Shown here: piece by piece, positions 17,815-27,903 of the stretch
Position numbering within the stretch: position 1 is the stretch's first letter
Layout: every line of letters starts with the position of its first letter
NCBI GenBank assembly: GCA_949878745.1
Contig: CATLBH010000029.1
Coordinates: 1-34,943, forward strand
Reading direction: 5' to 3'
Source: an uncultured Ruminiclostridium sp.
GTDB taxonomy: Bacteria; Bacillota; Clostridia; Oscillospirales; Ruminococcaceae
Length of the DNA stretch: 34,943 nt
The notes under the pieces: generated by a model
What the model was told of the DNA's origin: nothing
Databases searched by the model: none
Seen by the model: only the letters and a program-made list of their open reading frames with translations
Translations under genes and position numbers: made by a program

Positions 17815-18672
17815 TTGGCATCAGGAAATATGAAGGCGATAAAGCGCCGCATAAAGAGCGTAGGCTCGACCATGCAGATCACCAAGGCAATGGAGCTGGT
17901 TTCGTCCAGTAAGCTGAGAAAAGCCAAGGAAAAAGCCGAAGCCGGCCGCCCTTACTTTGAAAAGCTTTACGAAATGATGACGGAGATAGCCGAATCGAAA
18001 AAGGATTTCAGTTCGCCTTTTATCGAAAGACGGGAAGTAAAAAACCGCCTGTTTATCGTTATCGCGGGCGACAGAGGCCTTGCGGGCGGATATAACGGAA
18101 ATCTGCTTAAAATGGCGCTTTCCGAGGGAGAAAACGGTGAGGATAAACCAAAGATTATCGCTATCGGAAAAAAGACCATTGAGTTTTTTGAGAAACGTGG
18201 CTTTGACATAGTGGGAAAATACCCCCTTCTGGCCGAAACCGCAAAGACAGCCGACTGCTCCGATATTGCCACTATCGCCATTGAGATGTTCAAAAAGGGC
18301 GAGGTCGATCAGGTAAAGATCTTCTACACCACCTTCGTTTCCCCCTTGGTGCAGAATCCCGTTTCCATGGATATACTGCCCATTTACAGAGACGAGGACG
18401 GCGAGGAGGTTCCCGGCGTAATCACATACGACCCCTCTCCCGAAGCGGTTTTCAACCGTATTGTACCTAAATTTACCATGAGCTTGATTTACTGCGCTTT
18501 AAGCGACGCCTATGCTTCGGAGCAATCCGCAAGGCGAAACGCCATGGAAAGCGCTACGGACAACGCCGAAAAAATGACCGAGGAATTAAGCTTAAAATAC
18601 AACCGTGCCAGACAGGAAAAGATCACCAACGAAATTAACGAGATCGTTTCCGGCGCAAATGCACTCCAATAA
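17815..18672 (+). CDS. atpG: F1Fo ATP synthase subunit gamma
   Basis: A 285-residue central-stalk subunit that turns inside the head. The N-terminal helix is MASGNMKAIKRRIKSVGSTM followed by QITKAMELVSSSKLRKAK. The C-terminal signature is LKYNRARQEKITNEINEIVS. The start is a TTG at 17815, five bases after AGAGGTGA; it gives the family's usual MAS beginning, whereas the ATG five codons later has no good ribosome site. A TTG start on a core subunit may lower its yield relative to alpha and beta. The next gene, atpD, follows after 112 bases that hold a deleted T repeat. Confidence 0.96.
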   Translation: MASGNMKAIKRRIKSVGSTMQITKAMELVSSSKLRKAKEKAEAGRPYFEKLYEMMTEIAESKKDFSSPFIERREVKNRLFIVIAGDRGLAGGYNGNLLKMALSEGENGEDKPKIIAIGKKTIEFFEKRGFDIVGKYPLLAETAKTADCSDIATIAIEMFKKGEVDQVKIFYTTFVSPLVQNPVSMDILPIYRDEDGEEVPGVITYDPSPEAVFNRIVPKFTMSLIYCALSDAYASEQSARRNAMESATDNAEKMTEELSLKYNRARQEKITNEINEIVSGANALQ

Positions 18673-18700
18673 TGCTGCTCTCAAATTTTATGGCAGTATA

Positions 18701-18756
18701 ATACTAATCCCTTTTTAAACTTTGTATATTACGTCACTTTAAAAAAGGATTGGTAT
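18701..18756 (+). repeat. T element, copy 2 (deletion derivative) between atpG and atpD
   Basis: Only one hairpin remains. ATACTAATCC (18701-18710) pairs with GGATTGGTAT (18747-18756), with A/T-rich inner arms CTTTTTAAA and TTTAAAAAA. The linker and hairpin 1 closing arm are missing. In full copies, AATCCCTTTTT occurs twice about 35 bases apart, so a deletion between those direct repeats would give exactly this form. Confidence 0.75.
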
Positions 18757-18766
18757 AAGAAACTAA

Positions 18767-20188
<1,422 letters not shown>

Positions 20189-20278
20189 AGCCCTTCGATA
20201 TGACCCGCCGTACCGATCGAATCAAAATTGCACCCAATACTATTAAAAAAATAGCATAAATCAGTAGAGGAGAATGCT

Positions 20279-20683
20279 ATGACTCCCTTTAATCTGCAAA
20301 TTATTACTCCCGATAAGGAATTTTACAACGGAGAAACGGAGAACCTTATCGTAAGAACCACCGTAGGCGACAAGGGCATATTGGCAAGGCACGAGGATTA
20401 TGTGGCGGCCCTGCCCATAGGAAAGCTGAAGGTCAAAATTGACGGCTCTTTCCGCATTGCCGCCGTTTCCGAAGGCATAGTCAAGGTAGGCAAGGATAAA
20501 ACCGTGGTTCTGGTTCAAAGCTGCGAATGGGCGGACGAAATAGACGTGAACCGCGCCAAGGCGGCAAAGGAAAACGCTGAAGCGAGACTCAAAGCAGCCC
20601 AAAAAGAGGATCGCGAATATCTTATCGCGGAGTATAAGCTTAAGAGGGCCATTAACAGAATCGAGGCCTCCGAGCTTAAGTAA
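20279..20683 (+). CDS. atpC: F1Fo ATP synthase subunit epsilon
   Basis: A 134-residue central-stalk subunit that inhibits ATP hydrolysis when its C-terminal helices extend. The N-terminal beta-sandwich starts MTPFNLQIITPDKEFYNGET and includes GDKGILARHEDYVAALPIG. The C-terminal helical hairpin (about 88-134) is complete and ends in a basic helix (EYKLKRAINRIEAS). AGAGGAG precedes the ATG. It is the last gene of the cluster, 22 bases before a strong terminator. Confidence 0.96.
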   Translation: MTPFNLQIITPDKEFYNGETENLIVRTTVGDKGILARHEDYVAALPIGKLKVKIDGSFRIAAVSEGIVKVGKDKTVVLVQSCEWADEIDVNRAKAAKENAEARLKAAQKEDREYLIAEYKLKRAINRIEASELK

Positions 20684-20704
20684 TGTTACAATATGAATAA
20701 AAAT

Positions 20705-20748
20705 AAAGCCGTAATCTTTCTTTTTTGCAAGATTACGGCTTTGTTTTT
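20705..20748 (+). terminator. Terminator of the ATP synthase cluster
   Basis: The perfect 14-bp stem AAAGCCGTAATCTT (20705-20718) with AAGATTACGGCTTT (20729-20742) has a 10-base loop and ends in TTGTTTTT. Confidence 0.92.
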
Positions 20749-21177
20749 ACAAAAGCCTCCGCGAAAAAAACTCACCGTCTTTTTCAAAAGACTCTTTTTA
20801 TTTTCTGAGCACTTTTACCGATATTTTCATTAACATTGTCTTTGTTATACTAAGCTATATTTATATTTAATTTAAAAGTATTTATAGGTGCAGTATAACA
20901 AGTTGTGTATTTACTTGCCTCGGAGTTTTTAACAACACCTTTTTATCTAAAATCATAATAACATTATATTTACCTATATATAATATTTTAATATCAAATA
21001 CGCAATTATTTTATCAATGCCGAAAAAATAACCTGAGGACACGCAAATAAAAATTTTACAGCAAATTCCTCAAAATAAACAACCGCCCCTCTTTTTTCTC
21101 AAACAATCACATTCCCGCCCCTCCGACCGACCACTCCTCCTCAATAAAAAACCCCCTTTCAAAACAATCCATACCCG

Positions 21178-21345
21178 CCCCCATCAACCAAAACCGTCCC
21201 TAACCCCACACCGACTCATCCGCATCCGGCGCAGCCCAAATTTTCTAACGAAAATTTGACGCCGCTCCGCAAGCTCCGCGACTGCTCATTCCGCTCCGCT
21301 CCATTCGCGGCTGCGCCCTACGATCATCCCCCACCCCATAAATCA
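21178..21345 (+). repeat. G element, copy 1 (upstream of the dNTPase gene)
   Basis: Outer arms GGCGCAGCC (21228-21236) and GGCTGCGCC (21309-21317) enclose an inner hairpin, AAATTTTC-TAAC-GAAAATTT (21238-21257), and GCTCCGC-type repeats. A left part containing AAAACCGTCCCTA is also shared with the copy at 31553. The element ends a few bases before the -35 box of the next gene. Confidence 0.75.
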
Positions 21346-21350
21346 CCCCG

Positions 21351-21379
21351 TTGCATTTCCCCCAACTTTATGCTATACT
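21351..21379 (+). promoter_or_regulatory. Promoter of the dNTPase gene
   Basis: TTGCAT (21351-21356) and TATACT (21374-21379) are 17 bases apart, with an extended -10 (TGC before TATACT). The start codon is about 46 bases further. Confidence 0.75.
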
Positions 21380-21424
21380 AATACCAACACCACCCTCAAA
21401 ACAGAAAGAAAGGCAGGTAAAAAA

Positions 21425-22651
21425 ATGCCCACAATCGAATCCCCACTCCGCTACCGCCAACTAAACAAAGAAATCCAACAGCGCATAGAACACGACCGCC
21501 AAAACCACATCTCCAACCCCAATAAAGCAGACGACTTAAAAGCACTTCGCCGAGACCAAACCCGCGACAAGTCAAACCTCCTCCGTCCCGCCTACATAAG
21601 AGACATAGACAAAATCCTTCACCTCCCTCTCTACAACCGCTACAACGATAAAACCCAGGTTTTCTCCTTTATCTCCAACGACGACATCACAAGACGGGGG
21701 CTTCACGTACAATTAGTCTCAAGAATTGCCCGAAACATAGGAAGACTTCTCGATCTTAACCTTGACCTTATCGAAGCCATAGCATTAGGTCACGATATAG
21801 GCCACACCCCCTTCGGCCACGCGGGTGAAAGATATCTCAGCGAGCTTCTTTTTGCCGAAACGGGAAGATATTTTAACCACAACGTCCACAGCGCGAGAGT
21901 GTTGGACGTACTGTACCGGAGAAATATAAGCCTACAGGTGCTGGACGGCGTACTTTGCCATAACGGAGAACTGGAGCTGGGCGAATACCGCCCTTCCCCC
22001 ATAAAGAATTTTGACGATCTGGACAAACGTATAGAGAGCTGCTGCACAACGGGAAGAGAAGCTATCGAAAAGCTTATTCCCTGTACACTTGAAGGCTGCG
22101 TGGTAAGAATAAGCGATATAATTGCTTATGTGGGAAAGGACAGACAGGACGCCGTCACCGCGAAAATAATTGACGAAAACACACCCTTTTCCTCCAACAT
22201 TATCGGAAGCAAAAACGCGGAAATGATAAATAATCTTGTGGTGGATATAGTAAACAACAGTTATGGAAAAGATTGTATCCAAATGAGTAAGGAGGTCTTT
22301 GAGGATCTGAAAACCGCGAAAAGGGAGAATTACGAAAAAATATACCGAAATCCTATGGCCAATACCGCTTACGACGAAGTAATAAAACCGATGTTTAAGG
22401 AAATGTATTACAGATTACTGAAGGAAGCAACGGACAAAAACGAGGATTCGATAATTTATAAGCATCATATAAATTATATCAGGGAAGGAATGAGATATTA
22501 TTCCGATTGCTTTGATTACGGTGAAGAGGAGCCGAATCAGATTGTGGCGGATTTTATGGCGAGTATGACAGATGATTACTTTGTGGAATTGTATAAGGAA
22601 TTGTTTCCCGACAGCGGGTATAGGATAGAGTATCGTTCCTACTTTGGTTAA
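21425..22651 (+). CDS. dgt: HD-domain deoxyguanosinetriphosphate triphosphohydrolase-like dNTPase
   Basis: A 408-residue metal-dependent HD hydrolase that splits dNTPs to deoxynucleoside and triphosphate, so it can limit dNTP pools. The HD metal site is H94 (RRGLHVQLVSRIAR), H123-D124 in ALGHDIGHTPFGHAGE, and D231 in RISDIIAYVGKDRQDA. H127 and H132 are also in place, and the N-terminal RDKSNLLRPAYIRDIDKI is typical of the family. The substrate range within the dGTPase family cannot be told from sequence. AAAGG lies 12 bases before the ATG. The first 60 codons are strikingly C/A-rich and G-poor while the last 60 are G-rich. The gene stands alone, between the atp terminator and a block of repeats. 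Confidence 0.9.
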   Translation: MPTIESPLRYRQLNKEIQQRIEHDRQNHISNPNKADDLKALRRDQTRDKSNLLRPAYIRDIDKILHLPLYNRYNDKTQVFSFISNDDITRRGLHVQLVSRIARNIGRLLDLNLDLIEAIALGHDIGHTPFGHAGERYLSELLFAETGRYFNHNVHSARVLDVLYRRNISLQVLDGVLCHNGELELGEYRPSPIKNFDDLDKRIESCCTTGREAIEKLIPCTLEGCVVRISDIIAYVGKDRQDAVTAKIIDENTPFSSNIIGSKNAEMINNLVVDIVNNSYGKDCIQMSKEVFEDLKTAKRENYEKIYRNPMANTAYDEVIKPMFKEMYYRLLKEATDKNEDSIIYKHHINYIREGMRYYSDCFDYGEEEPNQIVADFMASMTDDYFVELYKELFPDSGYRIEYRSYFG

Positions 22652-22754
22652 AACAAAAGATGATCCTATAAATTCAATTAATTTTTTCGCTTCATTTTAT
22701 TTATACATAAAAACAAATTTACAAAGCGACTATAAAAAATGAAAGTTACAGTTA

Positions 22755-22869
22755 ATACTAATCTTTGGTCAGATTATAGACAAAAAAATGTTGACCAAAG
22801 ATTAGTGTTTCGGGTGTAATCTTTAATCATATTTCCGACTTCGTCTACAATATGATTAAAGATTAGTAT
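22755..22869 (+). repeat. T element, copy 3
   Basis: The ends are ATACTAAT and ATTAGTAT. Hairpin 1 is 15 bp (22757-22771 with 22792-22806). The linker is GTTTCGGGTGTA (22807-22818). Hairpin 2 is 16 bp (22818-22833 with 22849-22864). The stem sequences differ completely from copy 1 beyond the ends, yet both stems pair perfectly. Confidence 0.85.
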
Positions 22870-22956
22870 AAAACATCTTTCAGGAAAGCGTATTAAAGTT
22901 TCCGTCCCGAGGTCGGTGCCTCGCAGCAGTCTCTTACCCTTCTTCAAAAGGTGGGG

Positions 22957-23057
22957 CGTTTTGAAAGAGTGGAAGCCCTGCAAGAGAGAGCTTTCCCTGT
23001 TACGATAAGCACAAGTTATCCTTCGGGGTTATCCCCGAAGGATAAAAATTTTTTTAC
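22957..23057 (+). repeat. S element core, copy B
   Basis: The core has GTTTTGAAAGAG, GGAAGCCCTGCAAGAGAG, a GATAAGCACAAGTTATCC block and CCTTCGGGGTTATCCCCGAAGG. The same order is found at 12360, 24960 and 28160. It sits between two T elements. Confidence 0.75.
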
Positions 23058-23087
23058 ATCCCCAATTAAAACTCATTTAAACGCCTT

Positions 23088-23200
23088 ATACTAATTTCAT
23101 TTTAAAAAGGTTCTAACCTTTTTAAGATGAAATTACACCCAAAGCACTATTTTAAAATTATCCACTAAATTTTGCAATCTTTTTAATTTAAAAATAGTAT
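23088..23200 (-). repeat. T element, copy 4 (inverted)
   Basis: Read on the minus strand, hairpin 1 is 15 bp with one mismatch (23186-23200 region with 23146-23160). The linker is GCTTTGGGTGTA (23134-23145). Hairpin 2 is 19 bp with one G-T pair (23115-23133 with 23094-23112). Both ends keep the TACTA/TAGTA motif. Confidence 0.8.
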
Positions 23201-23290
23201 TACACATGTTTATTTGCTTAACTTCGTGCGAATGGGCAAAAAGCAAATGTTTTAAGATTTCTCTTTTACTTTATTGGGAAAAGAAACCAA

Positions 23291-23306
23291 TGTTCCACGT
23301 GGAACA
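23291..23306. promoter_or_regulatory. parS site, downstream of parB
   Basis: TGTTCCACGTGGAACA is a perfect 16-bp palindrome of the parS type bound by ParB/Spo0J. An identical copy lies at 25852. It is 416 bases beyond the parB stop. Confidence 0.9.
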
Positions 23307-23408
23307 TTAAAAAAATAAAACACCTTATCAGAACGTTTTAAAAATAAAAACCTGTCAGCATAGAAATGGTGCGTGAATTTTCAATAAGATTTGCCGAGGA
23401 TAAGGCAA

Positions 23409-23434
23409 AATTACGCCAATCCTCTGGCGTAATT
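23409..23434. terminator. Hairpin, possible terminator downstream of parB
   Basis: AATTACGCCA (23409-23418) and TGGCGTAATT (23425-23434) form a perfect 10-bp stem with a 6-base loop. It lies about 290 bases after the minus-strand parB stop. No long T run follows, so termination is uncertain. Confidence 0.4.
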
Positions 23435-23721
23435 CAATAAATTTTAACACACGAGATGTTCAGTAATTTGCCCAAAGTCGGCGCAAAGAGGCACCGACAG
23501 CAAATCAAATATAAAAAAGCAATTATTAGTTGGATTTTCCAAAAAAACGTATCGATTTTTATGAAGCAAATTCTCACTTCTTTTGGAGCATTTTTAGCGT
23601 AAAGAAAGTTGCGCCTACGTGAATAAGTAAAGGGCGTTAAACTTTTGGAAACCCTGCTTCCTTTTTGGCTTTCAAAAAGGAAGCGAAAAAATTAACCGTT
23701 TTTACAACCTCCGCAAAAAAC

Positions 23722-24537
23722 TCACTTCAACGGTATTTTAACCGAATACTCAATACACTCCTCCGTCTGCCTTTTCTCCAAATTACAATGTATCCCCGCC
23801 GACTTCATAGCCTCCACTGTCTTATTAAAACTATTTATATAAAGTCCGATAACCCTATAAGGATCAGTCCTGTTAATAATTTTAGGCTTCGGCTTCGTAT
23901 CTTCCTCATACTCCACCAACAGCCCCTCCACATACCTATCGGTTTGCGTGCTGTTCATCTGCCTAAGATAAATCTCCCTCACCGCCTGTTCCCTCTTACT
24001 TTCGGGCAGTCTGATGACAGCCCTTGCCTGCCGCTCGTTCAGCCCGTACTTAAGAACCATTCTTTTGTCATTCTCCGACAACCGCAGCAGCCTTAGCTTA
24101 TTTGCCACGGTAGACTGAGCGATCCCCAGCTTGGAAGCCGCGTCCTCCTGAGTAAGGCCGTAATGATCTATAAGCCTCTTAATCGCCGCCGCCTCCTCAA
24201 GATAATTCAGATCCGCTCTCTGTATATTTTCCAGTATCGCCAGAATCGCGGACTGCTTGTCCTCTCTTTCCAGCACAATACAAGGCACAAACTCCAGATT
24301 AACCAGCTTAGCCGCCCTCAGCCGTCTTTCTCCCGCTATAAGCTGATAACCCGTATCCGTTTTCCTTACCGTAAGCGGCTGAACAATACCGTTCTGCTGA
24401 ATACTCACCGCTAGCTGAGTCAAAGCGTAATCGTCGAAATACTCCCTGGGCTGAGCGGGATTAGGCTCGATCATTGAAACTGGAATATTTACCACATTGT
24501 TTACCACGCGTTCGGCTTGCTTTTGAAAAATAGGCAT
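23722..24537 (-). CDS. parB: ParB/Spo0J/Noc-family DNA-binding CTPase
   Basis: A 271-residue chromosome-partition protein that loads on parS and slides as a CTP-bound clamp. The N-terminal domain has GIVQPLTVR (50-58), the CTP-site motif GERRLRAAK (69-77) and ENIQRADLNYLEEA (103-116). The helix-turn-helix is GLTQEDAASKLGIAQSTVAN (127-146). The C-terminal 60 residues would dimerise. No parA/soj gene is adjacent, and the position next to rsmG and mnmG is where Firmicutes often keep noc. However, the two nearby palindromes are parS rather than the Noc site, which favours true ParB. AAGGGGG precedes the ATG. It is transcribed away from rsmG with 630 bp of repeats between. Confidence 0.87.
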   Translation of the reverse strand: MPIFQKQAERVVNNVVNIPVSMIEPNPAQPREYFDDYALTQLAVSIQQNGIVQPLTVRKTDTGYQLIAGERRLRAAKLVNLEFVPCIVLEREDKQSAILAILENIQRADLNYLEEAAAIKRLIDHYGLTQEDAASKLGIAQSTVANKLRLLRLSENDKRMVLKYGLNERQARAVIRLPESKREQAVREIYLRQMNSTQTDRYVEGLLVEYEEDTKPKPKIINRTDPYRVIGLYINSFNKTVEAMKSAGIHCNLEKRQTEECIEYSVKIPLK

Positions 24538-24585
24538 ATATTTTGCCCCCTTTTTAAATAAAAAAGTCTGTTATCCTTAATACAA

Positions 24586-24613
24586 TTATTACATATATTC
24601 ACCGAGTTTTCAA
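24586..24613 (-). promoter_or_regulatory. Probable parB promoter
   Basis: On the minus strand TTGAAA (24608-24613) and TAATAA (24586-24591) are 16 bases apart, with TG just before the -10. It lies about 50 bases upstream of the parB start. Confidence 0.55.
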
Positions 24614-24753
24614 GCAGAAACTTTCGGGGAAAAATAAGCCTGTTCGACCAAATAATCAGTCCTTCGCGGGATTACAATCCATTTCACGTGCTTAAAAAAT
24701 GAAAAAGAAAAAAATATGGCGAAATAAAATGAAAAGGGGCTTAAAACAATCCA

Positions 24754-25060
24754 TTCTTTCTTTTCATCCTTTTTTAGGATACAAAAAGAAAGTGGGGGGC
24801 CCAAAAAGGCGTCACTTTGGTCGCTCACGCGGGAGCGAAATACCCCACGCAAAGGAGCAAAATTTCGGACAAAGTCCGAAAGCGGTTAGGCCAAAGATTA
24901 GCGCAGAGGGTCTCTTAAGCAGCCCGAAATGGGTGAATTTCAAAATGCCACCGGCGTTTTAAAAGAGGGGAAGCCCTGCAAGAAAAGGCTTCCCCTGTTA
25001 CAATAAGCACAAAATCCCCTTCGGGGTTATCCGCGAACGAACACATTGTTTTACAATCCC
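24754..25060 (+). repeat. S element, copy C (longest)
   Basis: It starts with TTCTTTCTTTTCATCC opposite GGATACAAAAAGAAAG. A TTTGGTCGCTCACGCGGGAGCGAAA hairpin block (also in copy D, stem CGCTC/GAGCG) follows, then TTTCGGAC-AAA-GTCCGAAA near 24863. The core GGGGAAGCC (24967-24975) and GGCTTCCCC flank a short loop, and CCCCTTCGGGGTTATCCGCG closes it. Confidence 0.75.
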
Positions 25061-25066
25061 CATCTA

Positions 25067-25161
25067 ATACTAATCCCTCTTTAAACTGTTGGATTAGTGT
25101 TTCAGGGGCAATCCCTTTTTTAAACTGTGGGTATTACGTCAGTTTAAAAAAGGATTGGTAT
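25067..25161 (+). repeat. T element, copy 5 (abuts rsmG)
   Basis: The ends are ATACTAAT and ATTGGTAT. Hairpin 1 is ACTAATCC/GGATTAGT. The linker is GTTTCAGGGGCA (25099-25110). Hairpin 2 is a 17-bp stem, 25111-25127 with AGTTTAAAAAAGGATT. It ends six bases before the rsmG stop codon. Confidence 0.85.
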
Positions 25162-25167
25162 AAAACT

Positions 25168-25812
25168 CTACCCCCTAAACAACACCAACCTCCTCCCATC
25201 TCCCCCGGGCAGTCTATAAACAATTTCCCTCTCAAACCCCAGCCCAAGCCTATCCCCAATCTTACGCAGCTCTCCGTCCATCTCCTCCTTAGCCCCCCTC
25301 ATAGCCATAAAAACTCCCCCCCTCTTAACCAGCGGAGCGGCATATTTCAAAAGAGTCTCCATATCCGAAACGGCTCGGGCGGTCACCATATCAAACCTTT
25401 TCTTATACTTTTCCGACTTTCCCAGCTCTTCTGCCCGTGCGTGTATAATCTCCTCCGCCCGAATCCCAAGCTCCGGGAGCAAAAGCCCGAGATAATCAGT
25501 CCTCTTCCTTCTGGCGTCCAAAAGGGTAAATCTCAAATCGGGACGAAAAACCATCATAGGAACCGCCGGAAACCCCGCCCCCGTCCCAATATCAAGACAA
25601 GCCGCCTCTTCCCTAACATTATACAGCTTAAGCGGAAGCACCGAATCCAAAAGATGCTTTTCAATAATCCCCGCCCTGTCGGTAATGGCAGTAAGATTCA
25701 CCTTCCGATTATATTCCGAGAGAAAATCAATCATTTTCTCCATCTTCTCAACCTGAATTTCGCTGAGAGAAATGTCCGACAGCCCGAACCTTTCCCTTAT
25801 ATCATTACTCAT
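25168..25812 (-). CDS. rsmG: 16S rRNA (guanine-527-N7) methyltransferase
   Basis: A 214-residue SAM-dependent methyltransferase that modifies G527 of 16S rRNA, in the streptomycin region. The SAM site is CLDIGTGAGFPAVP (72-85). YNRKVNLTAI (34-43) and IEKHLLDSVLPL (50-61) are family blocks. The protein stops at LPGGDGRRLVLFRG, whereas most family members continue about 20 residues with a basic KYPRKxGxPxKxPL tail. The T element lies directly beyond the stop, so the tail may have been lost when it inserted. GAAAGGAA precedes the ATG. It follows mnmG by 150 bp that contain parS, an order typical of Firmicute origin regions. Confidence 0.93.
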   Translation of the reverse strand: MSNDIRERFGLSDISLSEIQVEKMEKMIDFLSEYNRKVNLTAITDRAGIIEKHLLDSVLPLKLYNVREEAACLDIGTGAGFPAVPMMVFRPDLRFTLLDARRKRTDYLGLLLPELGIRAEEIIHARAEELGKSEKYKKRFDMVTARAVSDMETLLKYAAPLVKRGGVFMAMRGAKEEMDGELRKIGDRLGLGFEREIVYRLPGGDGRRLVLFRG

Positions 25813-25851
25813 AGCTTAAATTCCTTTCGGTTTTTACGGGAGCAATTACAA

Positions 25852-25867
25852 TGTTCCACGTGGAACA
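25852..25867. promoter_or_regulatory. parS site between rsmG and mnmG
   Basis: A second exact TGTTCCACGTGGAACA palindrome, in the leader of rsmG. ParB bound here could spread over the rsmG and mnmG promoters. Confidence 0.9.
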
Positions 25868-25962
25868 TACAAATTTTCCCTTTCATAAAAAGCCTTATCC
25901 GTAAAGACAGATTACCGCCCCCAACAAGAAAGCAATCAAAACCCGCCGCAAAAAAAACGTTG

Positions 25963-27837
25963 TCACTCCCCGAGAAGCAGCAGCAAAACCGTAACGTCCG
26001 CCGGATTAACACCGCTTATCCGACTGGCCTGTCCGATATTTAGCGGCCTATATCTGTTAAGCTTTTCCTGAGCCTCAAGCCTTAATCCATGTACCGTCCT
26101 GTAATCGATATCTGCGGGCAGCTTTTTCTCTTCAAGCTTTTTCATCTGCCTCACCTTCTCGTCCTGGGCTTCGATATACCCCTTATACTTAACCCTGATC
26201 TCAACCTTTGAAATAATCGTGTCCCCGAGAGAAGGCGCCTCACCGTCGAAGGCCGCCAAGGTTTTATAATCGACTTGCGGACGCTTCAAAAGCTCCGCGA
26301 ATCTTACTCCGGTAGTAATAGGCGAAGTCCCCAAGCCCGCCAAAGCGACGTTAAGCTCCGAAGAAGGCTTCAAGGTGGTTTTGCTTATTCTCTTAAGCTC
26401 CTTTTCCACGCTTTCGTTCATCTCCAAAAACACCCGATACTTTTTCTCTCCCAATAACCCGAACCTTATGCCGATTTCCGCCAATCTTTCGGGAGCATTG
26501 TCCTGTCTCAGTAAAAGCCTGTATTCGCTACGGCTGGTCATCATTCGATATGGCTCTATACATCCCTTCGTTACCAGATCGTCAATAAGAGTACCTATAT
26601 AAGAAGAGCTTCGGTCAAGCACCAGCATTTCCCTTCCCCCGCAGTAACAGGAAGCGTTTATCCCCGCCACAAGCCCCTGAGCCGCCGCCTCCTCATAGCC
26701 GCTGGTGCCGTTGAACTGACCCGCCCCGAACAGCCCCTTAATCCTCTTGAATTCCAGCGTGGCATACAGCTCCAGCGGATCAACACAGTCATACTCAATG
26801 GCATAAGCGGGACGCATTATCTCCACATTTTCAAGCCCTCTAATGGTGCGGAGAAATTTAATCTGCACGTCCTCGGGAAGACTGGAGGACATACCCTGTA
26901 AATAACACTCATCGGTATCAAGCCCCATAGGCTCAACAAAAAGCTGATGTCTTTCCTTATCCTTAAACCTGACGATTTTGTCCTCTATACTGGGACAGTA
27001 ACGGGGCCCAACCCCCTCAATCCTTCCCGCATACAAAGGCGAACGGTGAAGATTATCCAGAATAATTTTATGGGTCTCCTCATTGGTATAAGTGACGAAG
27101 CACTTCACCTTGTTTTCCAAGGGCAGGTCATTGTCAAAGCAAAAAGGCACTATAGGCTCGTCGCCCTCCTGAACCTCCATAAGGTCAAAATTAACGCTTC
27201 TTTTATGAACCCGCGCGGGGGTACCCGTCTTAAAACGGCGAAGGGAGATCCCCTTTTCCTCCAAATCCTTAGTCAGCTCCAATGCGGGGAGCACATTGTC
27301 GGGTCCGCTCCGATAATTAAGCTCCCCAATATGTATTCTACCCCCAAGATAAGTACCCGTGGCAATAACGGCGGCTTTCACGTTGTAAACGGTACCCAAT
27401 CTGGATTTAACCCCCGTTACCCGTCCCTCCTCGGTAACAATCCCCACGATCTCCGCCTGTTTTATTTCCAGATTTTTCTGACACTCAAGAACCTGCTTCA
27501 TATAAGTATGATATTTCACCCGATCGCTCTGAACCCGCAGGGCGTGAACGGCCGGACCCTTCCCTCGGTTAAGCATACGGGACTGAATAAAAGTAGCGTC
27601 CGCCGCCCTGCCCATTTCGCCCCCCAGCGCGTCGATCTCACAAACAAGCTGTCCCTTTGCGGAACCGCCGATACAGGGATTACAGGGCATATTCGCGATG
27701 GCGTCCAGGGATAAAGTAAACAAAACCGTCCTGTTCCCCGTCCTGGCGGAAGCGAGAGCCGCCTCAACCCCCGCGTGTCCCGCGCCTATTACGGCTACGT
27801 CAAAATCGCTGTTGTATATTTCAATGATATTGTTCAT
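25963..27837 (-). CDS. mnmG: tRNA uridine-5-carboxymethylaminomethyl modification enzyme MnmG
   Basis: A 624-residue FAD enzyme that, with MnmE, adds the carboxymethylaminomethyl group to U34 of certain tRNAs. The FAD-binding fold starts [14 protein letters not shown] (15-28). [16 protein letters not shown] carries the conserved cysteines. [13 protein letters not shown] and [21 protein letters not shown] are further signatures. The C-terminal helical MnmE-binding region is complete and ends [18 protein letters not shown]. Its partner gene mnmE is not in the window. AAGGAT lies nine bases before the ATG. It is read with rsmG downstream on the same strand. Confidence 0.97.
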   Translation of the reverse strand: MNNIIEIYNSDFDVAVIGAGHAGVEAALASARTGNRTVLFTLSLDAIANMPCNPCIGGSAKGQLVCEIDALGGEMGRAADATFIQSRMLNRGKGPAVHALRVQSDRVKYHTYMKQVLECQKNLEIKQAEIVGIVTEEGRVTGVKSRLGTVYNVKAAVIATGTYLGGRIHIGELNYRSGPDNVLPALELTKDLEEKGISLRRFKTGTPARVHKRSVNFDLMEVQEGDEPIVPFCFDNDLPLENKVKCFVTYTNEETHKIILDNLHRSPLYAGRIEGVGPRYCPSIEDKIVRFKDKERHQLFVEPMGLDTDECYLQGMSSSLPEDVQIKFLRTIRGLENVEIMRPAYAIEYDCVDPLELYATLEFKRIKGLFGAGQFNGTSGYEEAAAQGLVAGINASCYCGGREMLVLDRSSSYIGTLIDDLVTKGCIEPYRMMTSRSEYRLLLRQDNAPERLAEIGIRFGLLGEKKYRVFLEMNESVEKELKRISKTTLKPSSELNVALAGLGTSPITTGVRFAELLKRPQVDYKTLAAFDGEAPSLGDTIISKVEIRVKYKGYIEAQDEKVRQMKKLEEKKLPADIDYRTVHGLRLEAQEKLNRYRPLNIGQASRISGVNPADVTVLLLLLGE

Positions 27838-27903
27838 TTTCGTTTTATCCTTATTGTCTAAAATTAAACATTTGTTTTTACGATAACCCGTATATAGTGT
27901 TTT

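Larger units (their letters stand above)
20749..21424. other. Intergenic region before the dNTPase gene
   Basis: About 300 bp of very AT-rich DNA (20780-21060) with no supported ORF is followed by a C-rich, G-poor stretch from 21060 on. This holds a G element (21178-21345) and the dNTPase promoter (21351-21379). Confidence 0.7.
22652..23721. other. 1.07-kb repeat-rich intergenic region with parS
   Basis: No convincing gene lies here. In order it holds T copy 3 (22755-22869), an S core (about 22957-23057), T copy 4 inverted (23088-23200), parS (23291-23306), a hairpin at 23409-23434, AT-rich DNA, and an S-type palindrome at about 23660-23686. A 48-codon ORF at 23456-23602 has no ribosome site. 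Confidence 0.75.
24538..25167. other. Intergenic region between parB and rsmG
   Basis: It holds the parB promoter (24586-24613), S copy C (about 24754-25060) and T copy 5 (25067-25161), and ends six bases before the rsmG stop codon. No gene is supported. Confidence 0.75.

Noticed and set aside
23456-23602. A 48-codon ORF starting MFSNLPKVGAKRHRQQIKYK
   Set aside because: No ribosome site, AT-rich composition and no recognisable family; it lies among repeats.
24681-24696. A TTTCACGTG string resembling a half parS site
   Set aside because: Only the left half matches; the right half (CTTAA) breaks the palindrome.
24967-25000. GGGGAAGCC...GGCTTCCCC in the S core considered as a tRNA acceptor or small RNA gene
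   Set aside because: It forms a simple hairpin with no cloverleaf, anticodon arm or T-loop sequence.
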